A stretch of 37,526 bases of DNA from Candidatus Sulfopaludibacter sp. SbA3 (lineage in GTDB: Bacteria; Acidobacteriota; Terriglobia; 20CM-2-55-15). The DNA lies in assembly GCA_945865815.1 (NCBI GenBank), contig CAMBFR010000029.1, positions 1-37,526 on the forward strand, read 5' to 3'. How positions within the stretch are numbered: the stretch's first letter is position 1; each line of letters opens with the position of its first letter. The translations under genes and the position numbers were made by a program. Below, one piece after another: positions 1-7,224 of this stretch. The notes under the pieces were generated by a model that was not told where the DNA came from, did no database searches, and was given only the letters and a program-made list of their open reading frames with translations.

Positions 1-42
1 GCCCCGTGCCAGGCACCAACAAGAACTTTTCTTTTGAACTTT

Positions 43-78
43 GCACGGGGCTGAAGCCCCGCGCCCACAGATATCCGG
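43..78. repeat. Intergenic palindromic repeat, copy 1
   Basis: A GC-rich inverted repeat: positions 43-51 pair with 56-64 (one mismatch) around a TGAA loop. It is followed by CGCCCACAG and then ATATCCGG. The same core (GGGGCTGAAGCCCCGCGCCC) and the same ATATCCGG tail recur near 25919, with related copies at 17431 and 36269. In addition, GCCCCGTGC at 1-9 is the exact reverse complement of 43-51, so an alternative longer hairpin is possible. It lies upstream of the TonB-dependent receptor gene. Confidence 0.6.
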
Positions 79-172
79 CATAACTAGAAGTCCACGAATT
101 TACACTGGAGATTCCAGAGTCAGGCAGTTCACAATCGTCGGACTACCAATGAGGGAATGAGGGGTAACACCA

Positions 173-3100
173 ATGAGGGTACTGTCTCGAACGAGATTCC
201 ACTGCGCCGTGGCCGCCTTTGTACTTTTCTTTGGAACATCCACACCGCTTTACGCACAGTCCGCCACGATTACCGGAAGCATCACCGATCAATCGGGCGC
301 CGTTCTCCGCGGTGCAATGATCACGGTGACCAATCTCGGAACGAACGCCACGCGCAGCTTTGTAACCAACAACAGGGGTGAGTACAGCGTGCCGCTGCTG
401 CCAGCCGGCGTTTATGCGGTCCAGGCGGAGTTGCCGGGATTCAAGACCAACGTCGCGGACAACATTGAGCTTCACGTGAACGCAACACTGAGGATCGACA
501 TGTCGCTCACCGTGGGCCAGATCCAGGAGCGCGTCCTCGTAACGGATGCCGCGCCGATCCTGCGCTCCGAAACGTCCTCGATGGATTACATCGTCGACAA
601 TCGCGCCATCATGGAGCTGCCGTTGAACGGGCGTCAGTTCGAGTCGCTGGCTCAACTGGTGCCGGGGACCGCTTCCCCTGCTCCGGGTTCCGCGCTAAGC
701 ACGCGAGGCGGCTTCAATGCCGGCGCAAGAGAAACCTCAAACTCCACGACGCTGGATGGCATCGATAACAACGATCCGGCCATCAATAACTTCACGTTAA
801 GACCTATCCTCGACGCGATTCAGGAATTCAGGATCATCACAAATTCCTCGACCGCGGAATTCGGCCGCGCTGCAGGCGCACAGGTGATCATCGGGACAAA
901 GTCCGGAACGAACCGGTTCCATGGCGCGGCATGGGAGTTCCTGCGTAACGACAAGCTGGATGCGCGAGACTTCTTCAATACGAGGGGCGCAAAACCGCCA
1001 TACCGGCGGAACCAGTTCGGCGCGACGCTTGGCGGCCCGATTTCGTTTCCCGGATTTAACGGCCGTAACAAGGCGTTTTTTTTCGCCGCATACGAAGGGA
1101 CACTCCGCCGGCAGCAGTTCACAAATTTGCAGCAGGTCCCACCCGTGGATTTCCTTCAGGGCAATTTTCTGGCACTGAACCGTGCGCTGACCAATCCATT
1201 TACTCGCGCACCGTTTCAGACCAGCCAGATACCCGCTGACCTGATTCATCCGGTCGCCAGGAGAATTATTGACCGTGGCTCGTTCCCCCTTCCGACGACG
1301 GCGCCCCCGGGACCAAGCAACTACCTTGCGGTAAATCCATTTTCCCAGGACCTGAATCAATTCAGCGGCCGCGTGGATTACCTGTTGAACGAATCGAACA
1401 GTCTTTTTGCCCGTTATGGGTTTGCCATGGACGAGCTGATGGTGCCGTGCTCCGGGAATCTTCAAACCTCATGTGTCCCGGGATTCGGCCATACCGATAC
1501 AACCCGGGCACACTCCGCTTCGTTGACCGACATTCATATTTTCTCGTCGCGGACGGCGCTGGAAGTACGTCTTGGATTCAATCGCCAGCTGCAGCCCCGC
1601 GTTGCCCTCACGTCCAGCACACGCAATGTCTCCGCCGACGTTGGAATCCCCGCATCGGACGATCCTCGGAATTTCGGGCATCCGCAGATCATCATCACCG
1701 GGTTCAGCAGCATCGGCGATCGTCCTTTCCAGAACCGGGCGGCAACGACTGTCGAATCGATTGCGAACGTCAGCCATACAACCGGATCGCACACTCTGAA
1801 GGCCGGCGCCGATCTCAGGCGAATCATGTTTTATGCGGGGACCAACGGCCGGGAGACCCTGCGATTCGATGGCCGGTGGACAGGCAATGCCTTCGCCGAT
1901 TTCCTTGTGGGCCTGCCCAGCCAGACCTCACGCGACCTGAGCGACAGCTTCCGCTACCACGTGATGAATTCGTATAACGCCTTCGTCCATGATGATTTCA
2001 AATTTTCGGATCGCCTGACGCTGAACCTTGGGTTGCGTTACGAATACAACGCACCCGATGTGGAAAAGCAGGATCGGATGGCGCAGTTCAACGTGGTCAC
2101 GCTGCAATACGACATTGCAAACAGGAACGGCGCTTCACGGGCATTGTATGAAGCCGACAGAAGCAACTTTGCTCCGCGCGTTGGTTTTGCGTTCCGGCCC
2201 GGGTCAGACCGGGCGTCCTTTCGGGGCGCCTACGGCGTGTACTACGACCTCGCGATAATGGGCAACCAGCTGTCGTTTGTCCGAACGGGACCGCCGTTCC
2301 AGATGCCGCAACAGTTCAATGCCTCGGGTGATCCGCGTGACCTCACGCTTTCCGAACCATTCGCGAATTCCCGGCTCAGCGTGAATCCGATCTTCGATTC
2401 GCCGGCCATCCACCCGAATTTCCGTGACGCTTACATTCAGCAGTGGAACATCGGTTATGAGCGGGCCATCGGCGGCGACCTCGTGTACGAAATCGGATAT
2501 CTGGGCAGCAAGGGAACGCGGCTATCGAAGGTAGTCGATGTAAATCAGGCGTTCCCGGGGCCGGGCGCCGTGCAATCGAGGCGTCCATTTCCGCAATACG
2601 GTGCGGTGCTTCTGCTCGACAGCTCAGGCAATTCAAACTACAACGCCCTGGTAAGCCGCGTCGAGCGCCGATCTTCGAATGGATTGTCCTTCCTTGCCTC
2701 TTACACGTGGAGTCACGCGATCGACGACGCGGCGCCGGGCAGCGTCACACAGGACGTAAGAAATCAGAGGGCCGAAAGGGGAAGTTCCGATTTCGATGCG
2801 CGGCATCGGCTGGCGCTCAGCTACATCTATGCGCTTCCCTTTGGCTTTCAAGTCTCCGGCATAACGACCTTTCAGTCGGGCCGTCCCATCTTCGTCCAGT
2901 TGAGCCCGTCCACCCAGAACAGCCAGACCGGCTCGACACGCGATCGGCCCAACGTCACCGGAGTGCCGGCTGTCATCGAGAATCAGGGAAACAAGACCGT
3001 ATATTTGAACCCTGCATCGTTCGTGGCGCCGCCCGCGGGCACGTTTGGGAACGCGCCTAGAAATTATTTTGAAGGGCCGGGAACGAACAATTGGGACTTT

Positions 3101-3286
3101 GCCCTCACCAAGACGTTCAACGCGGAGAGACTCAATGTGCAGTTCCGGGCAGAGCTTTTCAATGCCTTCAATCGGACCTCTCTGAACCAGCCGAACAGGT
3201 TTGCCGACGCGCCGGCCTTCGGCACGATCACCAGCACACTCCGGGAAAACCGTCAGGTTCAGTTCGGCGTGAAGATTACGTATTAG
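173..3286 (+). CDS. TonB-dependent receptor, Oar-like, with carboxypeptidase-regulatory domain
   Basis: Predicted outer-membrane beta-barrel transporter of 1037 residues that would take up a bulky ligand using TonB/ExbBD energy; the ligand is unknown. A signal peptide (about 1-28, ending LYA|QS) precedes a carboxypeptidase-regulatory-like beta-sandwich (about 30-110, ATITGSITDQSGAVL). A plug-like segment follows (about 120-240, including MELPLNGRQFESLAQLVPG), then a long barrel containing the family's typical NRFHGAAWEFLRNDKLDARD stretch, and an aromatic C-terminus ending KITY. This architecture and length match the large paralogous Oar/CarboxypepD_reg receptors known to be abundant in Acidobacteriota. 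The ATG at 173 has GAGGGG 8 nt upstream. No TonB box could be assigned by eye, and no SusD-like partner is adjacent. The family call is firm; the substrate is not inferable. Confidence 0.93.
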   Translation: MRVLSRTRFHCAVAAFVLFFGTSTPLYAQSATITGSITDQSGAVLRGAMITVTNLGTNATRSFVTNNRGEYSVPLLPAGVYAVQAELPGFKTNVADNIELHVNATLRIDMSLTVGQIQERVLVTDAAPILRSETSSMDYIVDNRAIMELPLNGRQFESLAQLVPGTASPAPGSALSTRGGFNAGARETSNSTTLDGIDNNDPAINNFTLRPILDAIQEFRIITNSSTAEFGRAAGAQVIIGTKSGTNRFHGAAWEFLRNDKLDARDFFNTRGAKPPYRRNQFGATLGGPISFPGFNGRNKAFFFAAYEGTLRRQQFTNLQQVPPVDFLQGNFLALNRALTNPFTRAPFQTSQIPADLIHPVARRIIDRGSFPLPTTAPPGPSNYLAVNPFSQDLNQFSGRVDYLLNESNSLFARYGFAMDELMVPCSGNLQTSCVPGFGHTDTTRAHSASLTDIHIFSSRTALEVRLGFNRQLQPRVALTSSTRNVSADVGIPASDDPRNFGHPQIIITGFSSIGDRPFQNRAATTVESIANVSHTTGSHTLKAGADLRRIMFYAGTNGRETLRFDGRWTGNAFADFLVGLPSQTSRDLSDSFRYHVMNSYNAFVHDDFKFSDRLTLNLGLRYEYNAPDVEKQDRMAQFNVVTLQYDIANRNGASRALYEADRSNFAPRVGFAFRPGSDRASFRGAYGVYYDLAIMGNQLSFVRTGPPFQMPQQFNASGDPRDLTLSEPFANSRLSVNPIFDSPAIHPNFRDAYIQQWNIGYERAIGGDLVYEIGYLGSKGTRLSKVVDVNQAFPGPGAVQSRRPFPQYGAVLLLDSSGNSNYNALVSRVERRSSNGLSFLASYTWSHAIDDAAPGSVTQDVRNQRAERGSSDFDARHRLALSYIYALPFGFQVSGITTFQSGRPIFVQLSPSTQNSQTGSTRDRPNVTGVPAVIENQGNKTVYLNPASFVAPPAGTFGNAPRNYFEGPGTNNWDFALTKTFNAERLNVQFRAELFNAFNRTSLNQPNRFADAPAFGTITSTLRENRQVQFGVKITY

Positions 3287-3337
3287 CAGCCCACCCCGAT
3301 CATGTGTAATCCCTCCCTAAAGAAGTAGATTTCGGTT

Positions 3338-3559
3338 CTACGGTGTGCTCTGGAGGCTGAGTCTTTCCCATTCTTCTGTTTGGCGGGCCGCATCGGCGAT
3401 GGTTCGGTGCTTGTGCACACCGGGAGGAAAGCGGCGAGGATAGATACGATCCGAAAGCTCCCAAAGCGATTTTATTGCCGACCAGAGACGGGGGTCGTTT
3501 CCATCGAGCCACACGCTTTGTTCTGCCTCGTCGAGCGAGCGGAGCCGGCGAATGGGCAT
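3338..3559 (-). CDS. Small partner protein of a nucleotidyltransferase pair
   Basis: A 73-residue soluble protein with no signal or membrane segment. It is rich in charged residues and Trp (DEAEQSVWLDGNDPRLW) and has a central FPPGVHKHRTI segment. Its ATG shares an A with the TAA stop of the upstream AbiEii-like gene (TAATG overlap at 3557-3561), which implies translational coupling. I recognise the FPPGV-KHR pattern as typical of short proteins encoded directly after AbiEii-like nucleotidyltransferases. No function is established from the sequence; a toxin-antitoxin role is inferred only from the pairing. Confidence 0.6.
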   Translation of the reverse strand: MPIRRLRSLDEAEQSVWLDGNDPRLWSAIKSLWELSDRIYPRRFPPGVHKHRTIADAARQTEEWERLSLQSTP

Positions 3560-3933
3560 TAATCCTCCAATTTGAATTGCCGGCGCAATCGGTCGGCGTC
3601 CGCCTTATCCTGAAGGCGAACGGTGTCCTTCTTCATTCGGTACAGCATTCGTGGCGTTGCCACTGGAACGCTGATTCCTTCCACGTTGCGGTCTTCAACC
3701 TCAATATCGTCGAAACCGAATGCTTCTCCCAAACGACTAAGGATATCGATGTGAAACGTCCCAGACGGCGGAACGTACTGAATCGCGGGATATTGGCCCG
3801 AAAGATCGGCTGCACTGATCTCATCGATCGAAGGATCGTCGAACACTGAATGCAACGCTTTTCGCAGACGATGGACGTTCTCTTCGTCCGCGGCCACAAA
3901 GATGTCGAGAAGGATAGGAGATTTAAAGACCAC
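3559..3933 (-). CDS. AbiEii-like nucleotidyltransferase, probably truncated at the N-terminus
   Basis: The 124 residues read from a GTG at 3933 resemble the middle and C-terminal part of nucleotidyltransferase-fold AbiEii/AbiGii-type proteins. They include LDIFVAADEENVHRLRKAL, a YPAIQYVPPSGTFHIDIL strand pair and the C-terminal TPRMLYRMKKDTVRLQDKAD helix. The expected N-terminal GG/GS motif and full D-x-D metal-binding pair are missing. Upstream in frame only a short IAAELLFREVPAHS stretch precedes a TAG. No convincing Shine-Dalgarno precedes the GTG. An IS91 transposase lies immediately upstream in the gene's reading direction, so disruption by that element is plausible. The product is probably catalytically inactive, and the gene may be a pseudogene. 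Confidence 0.6.
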   Translation of the reverse strand: MVFKSPILLDIFVAADEENVHRLRKALHSVFDDPSIDEISAADLSGQYPAIQYVPPSGTFHIDILSRLGEAFGFDDIEVEDRNVEGISVPVATPRMLYRMKKDTVRLQDKADADRLRRQFKLED

Positions 3934-4159
3934 GCTATGGGCCGGGACTTCCCGGAAGAGGAGTTCCGCAGCGATCTATAAGCCCGATTATGTCGACCAC
4001 TCGGGGAAATCCGGTCCATGGGTCAGGAACACGCGGTGTTGGCGGGCCGAAGGCCCGTGAGCCCAGGGAAATTGCGAGGGGAGCAGACACACGGATATTT
4101 GCTGGTGCTGGACCGATCTTGTCGGAACTACGGAGTTACAGTTTGCAAAAGGGAAGTGT

Positions 4160-5665
4160 TCAGGAATTGCTGGAACGTTCCGGCCGGGCTGGCGCCAGCG
4201 GTGGAGGTCTGGACGGAAGCCTCAGGCAATCCAAAATTTTCCGCGCTGCTTCGGGCGCCATGATCACAGTAAGAATACGCATCGATCCGCCGCAACGATC
4301 ACATTGAAGAACGTCCACCAGGAAAACTCTTCTCATCAACTGAGACCATGAGTAGTTGCGTGCGGGTGAAATACGCTTCTGCGACTCGATCTCAAGTGGA
4401 GCGTCGGCATACTCGGCGGGTTCCGCGTCAGCGCGGACGACCGAACTTCTGGCCGTCTGCGTCCGCACCTCGGGAACGACTCCGGCCCGCCACGCTGCGG
4501 CCGGTCCAAACACCCCTTGATACCTTACCAGATGCGCCCTCGGTGCAGGCACGAGCGCCGCGAGTCTGGCAACCAGGTCCTCTGGTTCGAAGACCACTTC
4601 CGTGGCGCCATTTCGCCAGGGCCGTTTCAGCCGGTAGGAGAGCCGCCCATCAGGCAAGCGCGACAAGCGATCGGTCGCGAGGGCAGGACGAGCGGCGTAT
4701 CGACACAACCTTTCAAGTCGAGCCCGATCTTTGGCTGGAACGGCGACATCCGCGTGCAAGCTAAAACCGGCAAGTGTCGCGCACCTTGGGCCGGAGTGAG
4801 AACCCAGGGCCTCTGGGTCGATCTGGTCGCCAAGAGTGGCAAGCCGCTTTCCAGCGTTGGGGCCGGCCGCGATCCTTCCCTGCACGGAGGCAGCCGCAAT
4901 CGCCGCAAGCCCGGGGTTATCGCGAAACAGCGGATCCGCCTCTTCGAAGTCGGAATCCGACAGGCCGCGGCGTTTGATCAGCATTTGGATTCTTCGGGCC
5001 GAATCGGCCACAACGTCTGCCACTTCGTCGTCATCCGGAGCAGGCAACTCGTGAAATTCAGGTTCGCCGCCCGCGCCCGCGCCAGCCGCGTATATGCCGT
5101 CAATCGCCAGCATATGGAAATGGGGAGTGAGATTCAGGGCGGATCCAAACCTCTGGATGAACGTCACGGCGCCACACCGTGTCCGCGCCAGTCCAAGCCG
5201 GTCACGGGCTCGCGCCCGCAGTGAGCCGAATACGCACCGCGCGAATGCGCCAACGACATCCCCCATCAGTGGGGCGTCGAAGGCGAGCCTGTAGCGTAGC
5301 GCGAAGGGCAGGGAGAGTACCCATTGCCGAACCGGTACTACTGGAAAGACGTTGTCCACCAGATGCGCCGCGGTGTCCGCCATGCGTCGCCCGCCGCATG
5401 ACGAACAGAAGCCACGCTTCTTGCAGGAAAATGGCACCAGCCGGTCCTTCCCGCACGCATCGCAGTGGACGCGTAGGAAACCGCGCGCAAGGACCCCGCA
5501 GTCCAGGAATGCACGGAACTCCTGCTCTACAAATCCGGGTAGCTCCCGGTCAAGCTCTCGCCGCCGCGCCAGAAACGTTTCCAGCTGTCCGGCGACGACC
5601 TGGTACAGGAGACTCCGTTCGGGGTTGCGGGGCTGGTAGCATTTCTCGGCGGCCATCGCGGCCAC
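4160..5665 (-). CDS. IS91-family transposase (HUH/Y1 rolling-circle type)
   Basis: 501 residues. The N-terminal zinc-binding module (about 65-95) has CDACGKDRLVPFSCKKRGFC and CGGRRMAD. It is followed by VRQWVLSLPFALRYRLAF and the HUH-like metal motif LTPHFHMLAIDG. A probable catalytic tyrosine sits in LCRYAARPALATDRLSRL, and a conserved LKRPWRNGATEVVFEP / RAHLVRYQGVFGP block comes later. The C-terminus carries a second Cys pair (CDRCGGSMRIL). All hallmark blocks of the family are present and the frame is intact, so it may be active. The start is either the GTG at 5665 or the ATG at 5656. No tyrosine-recombinase partner, which some relatives have, is adjacent. The element sits between a truncated AbiEii-like gene and an AAA_14 ATPase, in an accessory patch. 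Confidence 0.9.
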   Translation of the reverse strand: MAAMAAEKCYQPRNPERSLLYQVVAGQLETFLARRRELDRELPGFVEQEFRAFLDCGVLARGFLRVHCDACGKDRLVPFSCKKRGFCSSCGGRRMADTAAHLVDNVFPVVPVRQWVLSLPFALRYRLAFDAPLMGDVVGAFARCVFGSLRARARDRLGLARTRCGAVTFIQRFGSALNLTPHFHMLAIDGIYAAGAGAGGEPEFHELPAPDDDEVADVVADSARRIQMLIKRRGLSDSDFEEADPLFRDNPGLAAIAAASVQGRIAAGPNAGKRLATLGDQIDPEALGSHSGPRCATLAGFSLHADVAVPAKDRARLERLCRYAARPALATDRLSRLPDGRLSYRLKRPWRNGATEVVFEPEDLVARLAALVPAPRAHLVRYQGVFGPAAAWRAGVVPEVRTQTARSSVVRADAEPAEYADAPLEIESQKRISPARNYSWSQLMRRVFLVDVLQCDRCGGSMRILTVIMAPEAARKILDCLRLPSRPPPLAPARPERSSNS

Positions 5666-5741
5666 TTCGAACGCACGTTGCCGGACAATTCCGCCACCGT
5701 GGATTCAAGGTCTTCCCACCAGCCGGCATAAGAAGTCCGGC

Positions 5742-5784
5742 GATAACGCGACATTCAAGTCGCCATTGTCCCGGATAACGCGAC
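5742..5784. repeat. Direct repeats at the IS91 flank
   Basis: GATAACGCGAC occurs at 5742-5752 and again at 5774-5784, a 32-bp period, each preceded by CCGG-like sequence and followed by AYTTTC-like sequence. The repeats lie just upstream of the transposase start and are probably part of the terminal (terIS-side) region of the element. A function as a protein-binding site is inference. Confidence 0.5.
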
Positions 5785-5948
5785 TTTCCTTTGAGCCGAG
5801 GAATTCAAAAGCCCACGCGGCCCGTTTCAACGTCGAGTGAGAAACGTTGCGTAGCACACCGCGAGAATGGCCTGTCGCGGCCCAGGCTGAAGGCGCCGCC
5901 GCACCCCAACGGGCCGATCCCGCCTGAAGGATCCGCGGCGTGGAAGGA

Positions 5949-7139
5949 TCAGTTGCCGGTCCAGGAGAACGCAGCCAGGCCGGACCACGGCAGCAACTCG
6001 CCCATGCTTCGCTTTTGGGCTTCCTCGCCTCCGTACACGACAATCGCATGAACGGGCTTTGAACGAGTTGCCCGCTTGGACTCCAGGCTGTGCCGTAACT
6101 GATCAAGGGCGGAAAAATAGCCACTGGAAGGTGTGCGGCCAGCCTTCACTTCAACGGCCAGGATCTTCGATCCACGGTCAATGACGAAATCCACTTCTGT
6201 TCCAGACCGGTCTCGATAGAAGAACATGGAAGGGGTCTCGCCCCGGTTCGCATAAATCTTGAAAATCTCCGACGCCACCCAGGATTCGAAGATCGCGCCC
6301 CTCAGCGGATGAAGTTCGAGTTGGCCGGGTTCCCGGATGCCGAGCAGGTAGCACAACAAGCCCGTGTCGTAGAAATACAACTTTGGTGTCTTGATCAGGC
6401 GTTTCCCAATATTGACGTGCAGGGGCGGCAATCGAAACGCGATATAGGTTGCTTCGAGCACGGAAATCCAACTGCGGGCCGTCGCGTGTGTGATGCCGCA
6501 TTCCGCGCCGAGTCCGGAAAGGTTCAGCAACTGACCCGAACGTCCGGCGCACATTCTGAGAAAAGTCTGAAATGCCAGCAGATCGCCCACCTGAAGCACT
6601 TGCCTCACATCGCGTTCGACATACGTCGCCACATAACTTGCGATCCACTCTGCTGCCGGCAGGTTGCGGTCGAAGATCCTCGGGTATCCACCGGTCAAGA
6701 GGACTTCATCAAGCGACTGTGGCGGCTTGGGAAACCGGCGCACTTCCGCCATCGCCAAGGGTAACAGTTTCAACAAGGCGGAACGTCCGGCAAGCGTCTG
6801 CGTGACGCCCGCCAGCAATCCCAGGTTTTGCGAACCTGTGAGGATAAACCGGCCGGGCGCGGGATTGCTGTCCACCGACTCCTGTATGTAAGAAAGGAGG
6901 CTTGGAGCGCGCTGAATCTCGTCAATCACGGCGCCTGCGAGGAAGCGACCGAGAAAGCCTCGCGGATCAGTCCGCGCGTACTCCTGCTGATCCGGCGGTT
7001 CCAGCGAGGCATAAGTCATCTGTGGAAATGCCGCGCGGCAAATCGTGGTCTTGCCGGATTGCCGGGGCCCCGTCAGGGTCACCACGGGGTGCCGGGATGC
7101 GACGTCGATCAGATGAGGTTGGAGATCACGCTGAATCAT
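5949..7139 (-). CDS. AAA_14 ATPase with C-terminal DUF4143 domain
   Basis: A P-loop ATPase of about 396 residues. The Walker A motif GPRQSGKTT lies about 30 residues in, and a Walker B-like AVIDEIQRAP follows. A sensor-like FILTGSQN is next, then a winged-helix-like region (LSGLGAECGITHATARSWI). The DUF4143 C-terminal half resembles a PD-(D/E)xK nuclease fold (GTEVDFVI then AVEVKAG). The start at 7139 (MIQRDLQPHL) matches where this family normally begins; an in-frame ATG at 7160 would add 7 residues. Neither has a good Shine-Dalgarno. The gene stands alone on the minus strand behind a 27-bp palindrome (7169-7195). The family is widespread, usually solitary and functionally poorly understood, with links to defence or mobile contexts only suspected. 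Confidence 0.88.
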   Translation of the reverse strand: MIQRDLQPHLIDVASRHPVVTLTGPRQSGKTTICRAAFPQMTYASLEPPDQQEYARTDPRGFLGRFLAGAVIDEIQRAPSLLSYIQESVDSNPAPGRFILTGSQNLGLLAGVTQTLAGRSALLKLLPLAMAEVRRFPKPPQSLDEVLLTGGYPRIFDRNLPAAEWIASYVATYVERDVRQVLQVGDLLAFQTFLRMCAGRSGQLLNLSGLGAECGITHATARSWISVLEATYIAFRLPPLHVNIGKRLIKTPKLYFYDTGLLCYLLGIREPGQLELHPLRGAIFESWVASEIFKIYANRGETPSMFFYRDRSGTEVDFVIDRGSKILAVEVKAGRTPSSGYFSALDQLRHSLESKRATRSKPVHAIVVYGGEEAQKRSMGELLPWSGLAAFSWTGN

Positions 7140-7168
7140 CGCAACGCTATGATACCGCATGCAGTATG

Positions 7169-7195
7169 CTGATTGATAATTGAATTATCAATCAG
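7169..7195. promoter_or_regulatory. 27-bp palindrome upstream of the AAA_14 ATPase gene
   Basis: CTGATTGATAATT (7169-7181) and AATTATCAATCAG (7183-7195) are exact reverse complements separated by a single G. The AT-rich site stands out from its GC-rich surroundings and lies 9 to 30 bp upstream of the two possible starts of the ATPase gene. Its position and symmetry fit an operator for a dimeric regulator that would occlude the promoter. It could alternatively be a recombination or recognition site. Confidence 0.6.
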
Positions 7196-7224
7196 CCGTG
7201 TACCTCGGCTGTTGCGCCGCAGCC

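Larger units (their letters stand above)
3985..5800 (-). mobile_element. IS91-family element, boundaries approximate
   Basis: The stretch contains an IS91-type transposase (4160-5665). Downstream of its stop lies a hairpin (CGGGCC at 4043-4048, GGCCCG at 4052-4057) with a GAAC tetranucleotide at 4026-4029. Upstream of the gene is a pair of near-identical direct repeats, GATAACGCGAC at 5742-5752 and 5774-5784. IS91 elements move by rolling circle, lack terminal inverted repeats and make no target duplication, so ends cannot be fixed by eye. The limits given are where element-like sequence seems to stop. Confidence 0.4.

Noticed and set aside
3325-3341. A small hairpin after the TonB-dependent receptor gene as a terminator
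   Set aside because: The 5-bp GTAGA/TCTAC stem is weak and no T-run follows.
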